NCBI GenBank assembly: GCA_020635175.1
Contig: JACKAH010000002.1
Span: 1-64,000, forward strand
Origin: Deltaproteobacteria bacterium
Lineage (GTDB): Bacteria > Bdellovibrionota_C > UBA2361 > J135
Direction: 5' to 3'
Length of the DNA: 64,000 bases
The notes under the pieces: model-generated
Databases searched by the model: none
The model's input: only the letters and a program-made list of their open reading frames with translations
What the model was told of the DNA's origin: nothing
In this document: positions 15,335-24,667 of the stretch, one piece after another
Layout of the letters: the number at the start of each line of letters is the position of its first letter
Numbering within the stretch: position 1 is the stretch's first letter
Made by a program: the position numbers and the translations under genes

Positions 15335-15404
15335 CTGCGGGTGTGAATTGTACAGTGCTAAATCGGGTGAGTTAGTGAGACGGATTACCAAAATGCGGGT
15401 AAAT

Positions 15405-15463
15405 GGTCGTTAAGTATAAGGGATTTAACGACCTAGTGTGGTCGAGGCAAATGCTTCGACCAC
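15405..15463. other. Two tandem hairpins downstream of the beta-barrel gene
   Basis: First hairpin: GGTCGTTAA/TTAACGACC, 15405-15413 with 15425-15433, perfect 9 bp. Second: 11 bp with one G-T pair, 15438-15448 with 15453-15463, loop AAAT. The second sits 6 bases past the stop of the gene at 15469. They probably mark or protect the 3' end of that transcript; neither has a following T run on the minus strand. Confidence 0.5.
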
Positions 15464-15468
15464 CTTTA

Positions 15469-16482
15469 TTAGCTTCTAAACCTACGGGATAGAGTAAATT
15501 GAACTCTATAATCAGGTGTTAGCTCTTCTGATGAATCATCTTTCTTAATTGGAAAATCTATTCCAAGACTTCCATACCAAAGTCCTGAATTTGAAAAGCT
15601 AAGCTGAGGGCCAAGGTAAAGGACAGTGTCATCTGATCCCTCAATATCTGAACCATTAATCTGATCTTTTGATTTTATTTCGCCTGAGAAGCGTAATCGA
15701 AGATCGACCGTTGAATCCTCGCTAGGTGCGTAGAAGTAACCTGCTGCTAAGTTGAACTGTAGGTCATTGCCGTACTGATAATCATAATCACCTTCGGTTC
15801 TAATTGATCCCTGCAAGCTCCCACTGTAAGAGATAAACCTGTACTGACCAAAGAAGCTAGCCCCAAGTATATAATCTAAAGATCCGCTTCCAAGGGCTAA
15901 ATCGTCGCCAGCAACAAAATTTCCATCTACGCTTCCATGTCGAAATATAGATCTCTCTTCAGCCTCGTCTTGCTCCTCAGCTAATCTGTCTGAATCACCA
16001 CTTGGCAGTTTGAATCCGCCGAAGAACTCATAGAAAAAGGAGCTTTCGCTAGAATAGATTTGTGCTGGTGTGTATTTAAAAAGGAGTGAGATATCACCTA
16101 GTCCGGATTCCGAACCAGTTTCAATTACATTATCACTAATGCGTCTAAACTTTCGCTCTATTAGCGGTAGGTTCACCTGAACTCCAAATCTGTCAGTAAA
16201 TCTATATCCTGAGTAGATCTGTGTAGTGAAACTTTCAAGATGTTGCTTACCTAATATCTCTCTTCCAGGCAGTAAAGCAGGGGAGCCAAAGGATGTGTAT
16301 TGGTGAGTTGCTCCGATAAAGAAGGAATCTGCACTGACCCCTTGTGCTTCGATACTGTTATAGACGGCGCAGAGATCGCAAGCAGAAGAAACTCCAGCTC
16401 CAAGGGTAATGCAGCAAGCGAACATTAGAAATGTTCGCCTTAGCCAAATTGGTAACTTATTTCTACTCGATTTACTTAACAT
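15469..16482 (-). CDS. Predicted outer-membrane beta-barrel protein
   Basis: With the ATG at 16482 the protein has 337 residues; a TTG at 16509 would add nine and is less likely. A signal peptide (about 1-35) ends at SSACDLCAVYNS, so the mature N-terminus carries a CxxC. The rest alternates short amphipathic strands with acidic loops (YSGYRFTDRFGVQVNLPL, FFYEFFGGFKLPSGD) and ends in aromatic strands, as in porin-like proteins of the phenol-degradation MetA or transporter type. It overlaps the lipoprotein gene by 11 bases, so the two are coupled. A CxxC start next to a His-rich partner hints at metal handling, which is inference. Confidence 0.65.
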   Translation of the reverse strand: MLSKSSRNKLPIWLRRTFLMFACCITLGAGVSSACDLCAVYNSIEAQGVSADSFFIGATHQYTSFGSPALLPGREILGKQHLESFTTQIYSGYRFTDRFGVQVNLPLIERKFRRISDNVIETGSESGLGDISLLFKYTPAQIYSSESSFFYEFFGGFKLPSGDSDRLAEEQDEAEERSIFRHGSVDGNFVAGDDLALGSGSLDYILGASFFGQYRFISYSGSLQGSIRTEGDYDYQYGNDLQFNLAAGYFYAPSEDSTVDLRLRFSGEIKSKDQINGSDIEGSDDTVLYLGPQLSFSNSGLWYGSLGIDFPIKKDDSSEELTPDYRVQFTLSRRFRS

Positions 16483-16933
16483 CAAAGAATACCACATCTT
16501 CAGGTCCAACTTTTACGTGATTATTGTCTCTTAGTTCAAATCTTAATGTATGTGTTCCAGATTCTAATTCAGCTGGAAGTTGATATGAGTCATCTATTTG
16601 CCAGCTGGTAAGATGGTGGTCCGTCCCATCAGCATCATCTAAGTAAACATGATAGTGACCCTCATTGGCGTCGGGGTTGAGTTCGTCGCTTAAATGGTTT
16701 GTCTCCGTGTCATGTGCGGACTCTGTTCTTAAGTTAAAAGGCACTGCTAGTGTAAAATTTGTTGTCTCAACCATGTATGAAACAAGATCGCCTGGTGCAT
16801 AGCTAGATTTGTTGTCAGTAAGACTTGCTCTTATGGTGACTGATTCGTCAACCAAAGAGACACTTTCACTTGAGGTGCTTGAACCTCCACAGCCAATTAC
16901 TAATAAAAGAAGTGGTGCAATTAGTTTTTTCAT
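16472..16933 (-). CDS. His-rich lipoprotein, DUF4399-like
   Basis: The start at 16933 has CGGAG upstream and gives MKKLIAPLLLLVIGCGGSS, a lipoprotein signal with lipobox LVIGC (Cys15). The 153-residue product then has a beta-sandwich-like domain ending EGHYHVYLDD, DHHLTSW, ESGTHTLRFELRDNNHVKVGP, very like the DUF4399 pattern of clustered His followed by LPxGxHTL and NHV. The His pattern suggests a metal site in the periplasm. It is followed by the beta-barrel gene with overlapping ends, and is divergent from the aminotransferase. Confidence 0.65.
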   Translation of the reverse strand: MKKLIAPLLLLVIGCGGSSTSSESVSLVDESVTIRASLTDNKSSYAPGDLVSYMVETTNFTLAVPFNLRTESAHDTETNHLSDELNPDANEGHYHVYLDDADGTDHHLTSWQIDDSYQLPAELESGTHTLRFELRDNNHVKVGPEDVVFFDVK

Positions 16934-17125
16934 TTTTAAAACTCCGAAAAAGATTTCATTCATTGAATGCAATTTCGGGGACTTAAAATCAATGTGGCAA
17001 AATGTCGCGCTGTATGGCTTTGATTTTACTGAGTTCAATCAGGATTTTTTTAAGATTTAGATAGTTTTCTGCTCTGTATGTAGTATATTCATTTGGTTTC
17101 TAGTTAAAGATAGAGGGTGGTTACT

Positions 17126-18292
17126 ATGACAGATAGGGTGCGTCGTGATATCTCTTACGATCCAGCTTTAATGCGGCAAGTTACAGTTAAGGTTAACGCT
17201 CTAGAGGGTGTAAATTTAGGGCAAGGACTGTGCTTACTCGATCCTCCAGATGCTGTTTTAGAGGGAGCTAGAAAAGCAATTTCTGATGGTTTCAATGTAT
17301 GTCCACCAATGGATGGCGTTGCTCCACTGAGAGAGCAGGTACTCAAAAGAGTCCAAGATTTTAACAAGATTAATTGTGATGCAGGAAACCTATTGATTAC
17401 CGCTGGAGCCACCGCAGCGTTTGAGACAATTTGTCAGACTCTGATTAATCCTGGTGATGAGGTGATCTTATTTTCTCCACTCTATCCTTTTCATTTGAAT
17501 CCGTTACAAAGATCTAGAGCAAAAATTAAAACAGTTGATCTAATGCCTCCAAAGTGGAGCTTTGATCTTGAGCAGCTTGAAAAGCAGATAACACCTGCTA
17601 CGAAATTTGTGCTTTTGAATTCACCACACAACCCAACTGGTAAAGTATTTACAAAGGAGGAATTGATCTCAATAGGTAAACTTTGTCTCAAGCATGATAT
17701 CTTATGCGTTACTGATGAAGTTTATGAATGTATGACATACGATGGATATGAGCCTGTGTCCTTAGCATCGTTTCCTGAGTTTAAGAATAATTGTATTATG
17801 ATGGGTTCATTCTCAAAGACCTTTGCAATTACTGGTTGGCGTGTCGGTTATATGCTTGCCCCAGATTCTATTGTCGATGCGTTTAAATCAGTGTCTGATT
17901 TTGTCTATCTGGGATCGCCAACACCGCTACAACATGGTGTAGCGTATGCGTTAGAGAATGTTCCAGCTTCTTATTATTCAGAGCTCAATAAAACATATCT
18001 AAAGAAAAGATCGCTACTAGCCAATGCACTTGAAGCAGGAGGGTTGCCATACTTTCAAACTCAAGGAGCATATTATCTAGTTGTTGATACTAGAGAGCGC
18101 TTTCCTGGGAAGTCATCGCTTCAAGCTGTTACCGAATTGGTTGAAAAGGTTGGAGTAGGGGCAGTCCCAGCTGAAGATTTTCTATTGCCGGAGCATAGAT
18201 CTGATTTGTCTAAGGCAAATTTTCTTAGGTTTAGCTTTGCTGTTCCAGATTCAATGATTGAAGCAGCTGCAGAGAGGCTTAAGCAGCTTTAG
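17126..18292 (+). CDS. PLP-dependent class I/II aminotransferase
   Basis: The 388-residue protein is a fold-type I aminotransferase. Key residues are NSPHNPTG (165-172) with the PLP-ring Asn, DEVY (197-200), and SFSKTFAITGWRVG with the Schiff-base Lys231. An Arg near the C-terminus (FLRFSFA) would bind the substrate carboxylate. The motifs resemble methionine/kynurenine/aspartate aminotransferases, and the amino-donor specificity cannot be read from sequence. I start at the ATG at 17126, with GAGGG upstream; a GTG at 17117 is in frame. It stands alone, convergent with helD. Confidence 0.88.
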   Translation: MTDRVRRDISYDPALMRQVTVKVNALEGVNLGQGLCLLDPPDAVLEGARKAISDGFNVCPPMDGVAPLREQVLKRVQDFNKINCDAGNLLITAGATAAFETICQTLINPGDEVILFSPLYPFHLNPLQRSRAKIKTVDLMPPKWSFDLEQLEKQITPATKFVLLNSPHNPTGKVFTKEELISIGKLCLKHDILCVTDEVYECMTYDGYEPVSLASFPEFKNNCIMMGSFSKTFAITGWRVGYMLAPDSIVDAFKSVSDFVYLGSPTPLQHGVAYALENVPASYYSELNKTYLKKRSLLANALEAGGLPYFQTQGAYYLVVDTRERFPGKSSLQAVTELVEKVGVGAVPAEDFLLPEHRSDLSKANFLRFSFAVPDSMIEAAAERLKQL

Positions 18293-18327
18293 GCTGAGAT
18301 CGCATGTAGCATTTGCTAGTCTTCCGA

Positions 18328-20622
18328 TTATCTAAGCGGTGAGTGATACCCATTGCCTTGCGAGCTTTCTTCTTCATCTTCTTCAATTGTGTAGTCAGTG
18401 CCACGTACGAGTTTTGAATTAATTGATGGAAGTAGTGGAGAGTAGGTCCCGTAGGTTACTAATAACAGGTACTGCTCGGCTCTAGATATCGCGGTGTAAA
18501 GTAAGTTTCGTCCTAAGTTGCTGTCAGGATAAGATTTAGCAGATGGGTTCCAGATTAGTGCAGAAAAGAATTCAAGCCCTTTAACACTTTTAACATCGGA
18601 GATCACGATCCCTGAATCAAACGAAAATGTTTCATCGTCCCCAAGTCTAACCGATCCACCCAGTGAAGGCTCAAGAAGTGATAGCACATATTTTGCCTCT
18701 TTCTTATCCTTGCAGATTACAGCAGTTAGTGTGTGAGGGTATCTCTCCCTAGTTGTCGTTAGCCACTGAATGACATCTGATATAAAGTGCTCCTCCTCGC
18801 GTGCATGAATCCACTTAGGAGCTTTTCCAGCGCGACCTCCCTCTGTCCTGTTTGTGCCTAGCACATGATCAGCTAACTTCATAATCTGTGCAGTTGATCG
18901 ATGTGAAACGTGCAAAGAAACAAAACTCGAGTACTCATCTCCTAAGTCCCAATGTGTTCTAAGCTGATCCCAGCCAGGGAAGGTAGAAGATTCATCAATG
19001 CTTTGTGCGACGTCTCCAACTATTGTCAAATCTCTATTGCTCTTAACGCTGTCAATTATCGTTGCGAAATGTAATGCACTAAAATCCTGTGCCTCATCAA
19101 GAACGATATGTCCATATCTTCGTATTTGACCACTAGGTGTTGTTAAGCCACCATTCTTAAGCTGTGCAAGTCTAAGAAAAAGGGTTTCATCACCATATTC
19201 AAGCGTCTCGTCTGAGAGATTTCGTTTCATCCTTTCGTAAAGAGTAGAAACTAGTTCCTTGTCTATTAATTTTGTTTGGTCGTGAGAGATAATAGAAGCA
19301 GGGTTGTTCAGGATTTGTAAGATATCTTCTCTATATAACTGCATGCGTTTTAGAAGAGTCGCTATAACTTTATCAGCGTTTTCGAGACCTTTTGCTTTTG
19401 GGTGATCTTTTGCAATCTTTGTTAACCCTGTACGGACCCCTGTTTCAAGTTCATGTAGCATTCTGAGTGGAGCAACGTAAATACCGGTTTTGTCTTTGAC
19501 AGAGCAGAACTTACTAAAGATGTCTTTCAACCCTGATGGAAGGTCTTCCCAAACCAACTGTTCATTGAGAACCTGCACTAGTCTAACGCTTTGAGCTTGA
19601 ATGTATTCATCAATCGCTTTCATTATGGCAATCGAAGTTTTGACTCGCATAAGTGAGGCAGGTGGCTTATCAGTTGAATAGTGTAGGGGAATGTCGGTCG
19701 CCTTACGCTCCTCAATAAAATATTTCAGATGTTCATAGGCCCATTCTCGATAAGTGGCAATTCTTACACCATGAATCTCCATCGAGGGTAACGTCTGAGA
19801 GATATAGTTCTTCAAGGATTTATTGTGAACGAGGACTACAACTTCATCTTCATTTAAATCTGAGTTATCTTCATGCAGAAGCCAAGCTAACCTATGTAGT
19901 GCTACAGTGGTTTTGCCTGAGCCTGCGATCCCCTGAATCATTACCGCAGTTTTCGCGTCTTCAGTAATCATCTGAAATTGATCGGATGTTATCAAGGATA
20001 GAATGTTAGGAAGCTCGGCAGAGCCTGCTTCTCCACGTGACCTTGCTTGCGAACCTGAGGATTTCCACTCTTCGCCTTCCAGATAGTAGCTTCCCTGCTT
20101 GCATGTAAGGCTTTGAAGCTTGTCTCTTGTTATCCTCACAGTATTTCTGAGTGTAACAACACCTTCTCTATCGTGTCCTTGTATCTCCTCGAAATACTCG
20201 TCGCCTTCCTGGTATTCGTAATAAAGCTTAGAGATGGGAGCCTTACGCCAGTCGATAATTCGACACTCAGGATTTGCTGCATGACCAATCTTATATTCCA
20301 AAGATTTTGATTGGCCGTTTATCTCTTCCTTAAGCTTAATTCGAGCAAAATAGGGACTTTTAAGCAGCTTATCTATATCTTCTAGCTCTTGCGTCTTCAT
20401 GTCTCGCAGCTGATGAGAAACTGATTCGTCTGATGCAATTTGCGCTTTATCCTCGTCACGTTGAGCTGCAACTAGTTCGGAAGTTAATTCTCTCGCTCGC
20501 TTGCTTTCAGTCACAAGTTTTATAGCGCCTCGATCTTTTTGATCTTCAAGTGAGGAGTATGTTTTTGAGAGAGCTTTCTGCTCTTCCTCAATGATTTTAA
20601 GATCTTCTTCTGTTAGAGACAT
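18328..20622 (-). CDS. HelD-like superfamily 1 ATPase/helicase
   Basis: The 764-residue protein has an N-terminal coiled coil (about 1-90) followed by the HelD signature IDWRKAPISKLYYEY (about 123-137). UvrD-type motifs follow: Walker A GIAGSGKT (231-238), VLDEAQDFS (motif II), GDVAQSI (motif III), VSHRST, SDVKSVKGLEF (motif V) and LYTAISRA (motif VI). Bacillus HelD binds RNA polymerase and releases stalled complexes; E. coli helicase IV is a DNA relative. The N-terminal coiled coil and WR.API motif favour the RNA-polymerase-associated branch, but HelD is best known from Gram-positives, so the role here is inferred. Confidence 0.82.
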   Translation of the reverse strand: MSLTEEDLKIIEEEQKALSKTYSSLEDQKDRGAIKLVTESKRARELTSELVAAQRDEDKAQIASDESVSHQLRDMKTQELEDIDKLLKSPYFARIKLKEEINGQSKSLEYKIGHAANPECRIIDWRKAPISKLYYEYQEGDEYFEEIQGHDREGVVTLRNTVRITRDKLQSLTCKQGSYYLEGEEWKSSGSQARSRGEAGSAELPNILSLITSDQFQMITEDAKTAVMIQGIAGSGKTTVALHRLAWLLHEDNSDLNEDEVVVLVHNKSLKNYISQTLPSMEIHGVRIATYREWAYEHLKYFIEERKATDIPLHYSTDKPPASLMRVKTSIAIMKAIDEYIQAQSVRLVQVLNEQLVWEDLPSGLKDIFSKFCSVKDKTGIYVAPLRMLHELETGVRTGLTKIAKDHPKAKGLENADKVIATLLKRMQLYREDILQILNNPASIISHDQTKLIDKELVSTLYERMKRNLSDETLEYGDETLFLRLAQLKNGGLTTPSGQIRRYGHIVLDEAQDFSALHFATIIDSVKSNRDLTIVGDVAQSIDESSTFPGWDQLRTHWDLGDEYSSFVSLHVSHRSTAQIMKLADHVLGTNRTEGGRAGKAPKWIHAREEEHFISDVIQWLTTTRERYPHTLTAVICKDKKEAKYVLSLLEPSLGGSVRLGDDETFSFDSGIVISDVKSVKGLEFFSALIWNPSAKSYPDSNLGRNLLYTAISRAEQYLLLVTYGTYSPLLPSINSKLVRGTDYTIEEDEEESSQGNGYHSPLR

Positions 20623-20969
20623 TGTTTTATACAGTAGAATAAATCGTACTTAATAAAGTCAGTTAGAATAAGTTAAAATATGACAAACATCAATTTTAGT
20701 CTGTTAAAATTTGAGATTTTTCTACTCAAAAGCGAAAGTAATACTTTGATATGCTTAGAATTACATGCTTTTTGACCTTTTTAACCTTGCACAAGCTCCC
20801 CTTTTCCTTTTAATTGCATGATACAGGAGTAGTGGAACACAGAAGGATCCCACGAGTGCTTAAACCGATGTTTTTAGCTTCGGGCGGTTGAACTCGTGAC
20901 AGTAATATATATTTGTACTAATCATCTGTTACTGGACTTGGTGTCCGTGTGTAGCCCTCGGAGGAGAGT
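20623..20969. other. Intergenic region upstream of nuoC
   Basis: This 347-base region separates divergent helD and the nuo operon and must hold both promoters. No convincing sigma-70 pair stands out. A long imperfect hairpin is at 20851-20898. I see no ORF, and in particular no nuoA or nuoB. Confidence 0.6.
20851..20898 (+). promoter_or_regulatory. Possible structured leader upstream of nuoC
   Basis: CACGAG (20851-20856) pairs with CTCGTG (20893-20898). After a 3-base bulge, TTAAACCG pairs with CGGTTGAA with one mismatch. The element ends 71 bases before the nuoC start. It could be a 5'-UTR structure or an operator; no known riboswitch class is recognised. Confidence 0.3.
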
Positions 20970-21548
20970 GTGCATCAAGAGAAAACAAAACATTTACAAG
21001 ACCTCTTATCTTCAAAATTTAAGCAGCAGATTGTCGTATCGAAAATCGATTTAGGCGATCTTGTCGTTGAAATTCAACGTGAATCAGTTGGCGAATTCTT
21101 TAAGCGATTAAAAGAAGATCCTGATCTGACTTTCAACATGTTAACTGACGTTACTGCTGTTGATTGGCTCGATAAGAAATCCAATAGATTTGAAGTTGTT
21201 TACCACCTGCGTAGTTTTGAACATGGTTATTTTGTGCGAGTAAAAGTCGCCTTGCCAGAGAGCGATCCAACGATTGACTCAGTTTTGCCTTATTGGCATG
21301 CCGCAGATTTCTTAGAGTCTGAAGTTTGGGACATGTATGGAATTAACTTTCGAAACAATCCCGACATTAGAAGAATGATGATGTATGAAGAGTTTGAAGG
21401 ACATCCTTTGCGAAAAGATTATCCTGTACAAGGGAAGCAGCCACGTATTGAGATGCGTTATCCTGAAGTGAGAAATACTGCAAAAGATATGGTCAGACAT
21501 ACATTAGTCCAGATTAATAAGTCAGACAGAGCTGGAGGTGCTGCGTGA
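20970..21548 (+). CDS. nuoC: NADH dehydrogenase subunit C
   Basis: The 192-residue protein is a hydrophilic subunit of the complex I connecting module. It carries the family signature ESEVWDMYGINFRNNPDIRRMMMYEEFEGHPLRKDYP at about residues 111-147. The GTG start is preceded by GGAGGAG at ideal spacing. It is the first gene of the cluster here; nuoA and nuoB, normally upstream, are missing. Its stop overlaps the nuoD start (GTGA). NuoC is separate from NuoD, unlike the fused NuoCD of gammaproteobacteria. Confidence 0.95.
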   Translation: MHQEKTKHLQDLLSSKFKQQIVVSKIDLGDLVVEIQRESVGEFFKRLKEDPDLTFNMLTDVTAVDWLDKKSNRFEVVYHLRSFEHGYFVRVKVALPESDPTIDSVLPYWHAADFLESEVWDMYGINFRNNPDIRRMMMYEEFEGHPLRKDYPVQGKQPRIEMRYPEVRNTAKDMVRHTLVQINKSDRAGGAA

Positions 21549-22801
21549 GCTTAAAAAGACACCTCTTTAATGAAGATCTTGGGATAGGTGGTGTTAGCAC
21601 ACATATGCGTCCTCGCGCACTAAATGATGATCTGCATACTGAGACTATGATCCTTAATATGGGACCAGCTCATCCAGCTACGCACGGCACAGCGCGTATC
21701 GCGGTTGAACTTTCAGGTGAAGAGATTATTGATGCAGCTGTTGAGGTTGGATATCTACATCGTGGTTTTGAGAAGATGTGTGAAACGGTCGACTACAACC
21801 AGGTCATTCCGTATACAGATAGACTTAATTACGTTTCTCCTATTATCAACAATGTCGGTTGGTCTCTAGCTGTCGAAAAGTTGCTTGGAGTTGAGGTTCC
21901 AAAGCGCGCTCAATACATCCGTGTAATACTATCAGAGATCTCTCGAATCTGTGATCATCTAACTTGCCTTGGCGCAAGTGCGATGGAATTAGGCGCATTT
22001 ACCGCGTTTCTGTATTTAGTTGAAGCTCGTGAGTACCTTTGGGATTTAGTTGAAGAGGTAACAGGTGCTCGATTAACTATTTCTTATACTCGAGTCGGAG
22101 GGTTGAAACATGATCTAACTGCTGACTTTGCGGAGAAAATGCATGAGGCATTCAAGGGTGTCAGATTTCATTTAGATAATTCAGATCGGCTGCTTTCGAG
22201 GAATAGAATATTCTTAGATAGGATGTGTGATGTAGCTGTCGTGTCTAAGGAAAAAGCTTTTAGTTATGGATTAACGGGACCAATTCTACGTGCTTCGGGT
22301 GGTGATTTCGATATTCGAAAGGCGAACCCATATTCCTCTTATGAAGATTTTGATTTTGAAGTTCCTTTAGGCACAAAGGGAGATAATTACGATAGGTTCA
22401 ATGTGCGCTTTGAGGAGATGAAGCAGTCGATGAGCATCTGCGAACAGGCAATCGCAAACCTACCAGATGGACCGATATCGATCGACGATCCGCATGTGGT
22501 GCTTGAGGATAAGGATGAAGTTTATAAATCCATTGATGGCATGATAAATCACTTTGAACTAGTGATTCGTGGTGTTGAGCCTCCAGCTGGAGAGGTTTAC
22601 ATGTCTGTTGAAGGTGGTAATGGAGAAGTAGGTTTCTACGTTGTCTCAGATGGTAGTGGGAAGCCGTATAGGTGTCGCGTACGCCCACCAAGTTACATTC
22701 ATATGGGCATTATTAAAGAGATGTTGTTAGGCCATTCTATCGCTGACGTTGTTCCAACATTTGGAATGATCAATATGATTGGTGGAGAGTGTGATAGGTA
22801 A
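21545..22801 (+). CDS. nuoD: NADH dehydrogenase subunit D
   Basis: The 418-residue protein is the 49-kDa-type subunit that, with NuoB, forms the quinone-binding cavity next to cluster N2. Family motifs are MGPAHPATHGT, GYLHRGFEKMCE, QVIPYTDRLNY and the C-terminal PSYIHMGIIKEML...VVPTFGMINMIGGECDR. The His of PATHG near the quinone site is present. It starts at GTG overlapping the nuoC stop and is followed after 10 bases by nuoE. Confidence 0.96.
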   Translation: MSLKRHLFNEDLGIGGVSTHMRPRALNDDLHTETMILNMGPAHPATHGTARIAVELSGEEIIDAAVEVGYLHRGFEKMCETVDYNQVIPYTDRLNYVSPIINNVGWSLAVEKLLGVEVPKRAQYIRVILSEISRICDHLTCLGASAMELGAFTAFLYLVEAREYLWDLVEEVTGARLTISYTRVGGLKHDLTADFAEKMHEAFKGVRFHLDNSDRLLSRNRIFLDRMCDVAVVSKEKAFSYGLTGPILRASGGDFDIRKANPYSSYEDFDFEVPLGTKGDNYDRFNVRFEEMKQSMSICEQAIANLPDGPISIDDPHVVLEDKDEVYKSIDGMINHFELVIRGVEPPAGEVYMSVEGGNGEVGFYVVSDGSGKPYRCRVRPPSYIHMGIIKEMLLGHSIADVVPTFGMINMIGGECDR

Positions 22802-22811
22802 GGATATATAG

Positions 22812-23360
22812 ATGGGACTTTCTCAAGAAGCAGACAGAAAAATAGAAGAGATTAAGGCGAAGTACCCAAATGCAAGGTCGGCAATTATGCCTGCACTTTA
22901 CATGGCACAGGAGGAGCTTGGGCACCTTACAGGAGATGCTATTGCGTGGGTTGCTGATAAAGTTGGCGTTTCACCTGCACACGTTATGGAAGTGGCAACC
23001 TTTTACACCATGTATTACAAGCACCCCGTTGGGAAGTATCACTTTCAGGTTTGTAGAACGCTCTCTTGTGCAATACGAGGAGCCAAAGAGCTAACAAAGC
23101 ATTTACACCAAAAGTTTGGAATTTTACCTCATGAAGTGTCAGGTGATGGCATGTGGAGCTACGAAGAAGTTGAATGCTTAGGTTCATGCGGAACAGCTCC
23201 GATGTGTGAAATTAACGATGTGTATTTTGAAAATCTTACCCCTGAAAAATTGGAGGAGATTATCAAGGAGCTGGAAGCAACTCAGCCTGATATTAGATAT
23301 TCAACGTTGAAGGATGCAATTGGTGCAGGTATGAAAAATACACGTTCGGAGGTAATCTAG
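22812..23360 (+). CDS. nuoE: NADH dehydrogenase subunit E (2Fe-2S)
   Basis: The 182-residue thioredoxin-like subunit of the NADH-input module carries the N1a 2Fe-2S ligands as C-x4-C (CRTLSC) and C-x3-C (CLGSC). The helical N-terminus (IMPALYMAQEELGHL, VMEVATFYTMY) matches the family. Its stop overlaps the GTG start of nuoF by one base. Length is normal. Confidence 0.95.
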   Translation: MGLSQEADRKIEEIKAKYPNARSAIMPALYMAQEELGHLTGDAIAWVADKVGVSPAHVMEVATFYTMYYKHPVGKYHFQVCRTLSCAIRGAKELTKHLHQKFGILPHEVSGDGMWSYEEVECLGSCGTAPMCEINDVYFENLTPEKLEEIIKELEATQPDIRYSTLKDAIGAGMKNTRSEVI

Positions 23361-24661
23361 TGTCAGAGCACTTACAGATTCTGTTGAAAGATATTAAAGA
23401 ACCAGACCTTCATACACTTGAGGGATACGAAAAGCGTGGTGGATATCAAACTATCCGGAAGGTTCTTCAGATGGATCCTCTTAAAGTAATTGAAGAGGTA
23501 AAGGCCTCAGGGCTTAGAGGACGTGGGGGAGCTGGTTTCCCTACGGGTCTAAAGTGGAGTTTTGTTCCACGTGATACCGGAAAACCTGTGTATCTCTTAA
23601 TGAATTCTGATGAAAGTGAACCTGGAACTTTTAAAGACAGAGTTCTTCTAGAAAAAAATCCACACCTTTGTATTGAGGGAATGTTGATTGCTGCCTGGGC
23701 TTTGCAGAGTAACTGGTCCTGCAACTATATTAGAGGCGAGTACGCCTATCCTTATGAACGGTTTAATAATGCCGTAAAGGAAGCGTATGAAAAAGGATAT
23801 TTAGGTGACGGAGTTTTTGGAAGTAGCTTTAAGCATGACATGGTTACTCATCGCGGTGCAGGTGCATATATATGTGGTGAAGAAACAGGTCTAATTGAAT
23901 CGCTTGAAGGTAAAAAAGGTCAGCCGAGATTAAAGCCTCCTTATCCTGCCGTGGTTGGTGTTTATGGTTGCCCGACTGTAGTAAATAACACAGAGACATT
24001 AGCAACGCTTCCATGGATTATGCAGCATGGGGGCAGCGAATACGCAGCAATTGGCACAGAAAAATCTACAGGTACAAAACTTTTTAGTGCCTCAGGTCAT
24101 ATCAATAAGCCGGGTGTCTACGAAGTCGAGCTAGGTTATCCAATTCTAGATTTCATAAAGAACGAATGTGGTGGGATCCTTGATGGAAAAGAGCTGAAAT
24201 GCATCATTCCAGGAGGATCTTCTGTTCCCGTTTTAAAAGCAGATGAACTCGAAGGTGTAAATTTAGATTACGAATCAATTCAGGCTGCTGGCTCAATGCT
24301 TGGTTCAGGAGGTTTCATCGTTATGGATGAAACAACTGATATGGTTGAAGTTGCTTTAAACCTTGCACACTTTTACGCACATGAATCTTGTGGACAGTGT
24401 ACACCGTGCCGTGAAGGTGGCCACTGGATTGAAAAAATCTTTAAACGAATTGCTTTTGGGCAGGGTACAGAAAGGGATATGGATCTGATTAAGGATCTTT
24501 GTAAACAAATTGGAGGTCACACGATCTGTCCGTTTGGTGATGCCCTTATAACTCCTGCATTAAGCTGCATGAAGAAATATCCAGATGAGTTTAAGATCAA
24601 GATAGAGCGTGCTTTAAATGGGAACCCTGTTAAAGCAACAGATTTACATTATACATTTTAG
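23360..24661 (+). CDS. nuoF: NADH dehydrogenase subunit F (FMN, 4Fe-4S)
   Basis: The 433-residue protein is the NADH-oxidising subunit. The glycine-rich GLRGRGGAGFPTGLKW binds NADH and FMN, with a further GAGAYICGEETGLIESLEG motif. The N3 4Fe-4S ligands are in ESCGQCTPCREG plus the later Cys of HTICPFG. Full length. The GTG start overlaps the nuoE stop. Confidence 0.96.
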   Translation: MSEHLQILLKDIKEPDLHTLEGYEKRGGYQTIRKVLQMDPLKVIEEVKASGLRGRGGAGFPTGLKWSFVPRDTGKPVYLLMNSDESEPGTFKDRVLLEKNPHLCIEGMLIAAWALQSNWSCNYIRGEYAYPYERFNNAVKEAYEKGYLGDGVFGSSFKHDMVTHRGAGAYICGEETGLIESLEGKKGQPRLKPPYPAVVGVYGCPTVVNNTETLATLPWIMQHGGSEYAAIGTEKSTGTKLFSASGHINKPGVYEVELGYPILDFIKNECGGILDGKELKCIIPGGSSVPVLKADELEGVNLDYESIQAAGSMLGSGGFIVMDETTDMVEVALNLAHFYAHESCGQCTPCREGGHWIEKIFKRIAFGQGTERDMDLIKDLCKQIGGHTICPFGDALITPALSCMKKYPDEFKIKIERALNGNPVKATDLHYTF

Positions 24662-24667
24662 AGCAAC

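Larger units (their letters stand above)
15136..15468. other. Intergenic region with several hairpins
   Basis: This 333-base gap holds the upstream region of the CRP-family gene, the downstream end of the beta-barrel gene and no ORF I would support. It contains a TGTG-N8-CACA palindrome and three strong inverted repeats, listed separately. Confidence 0.6.
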
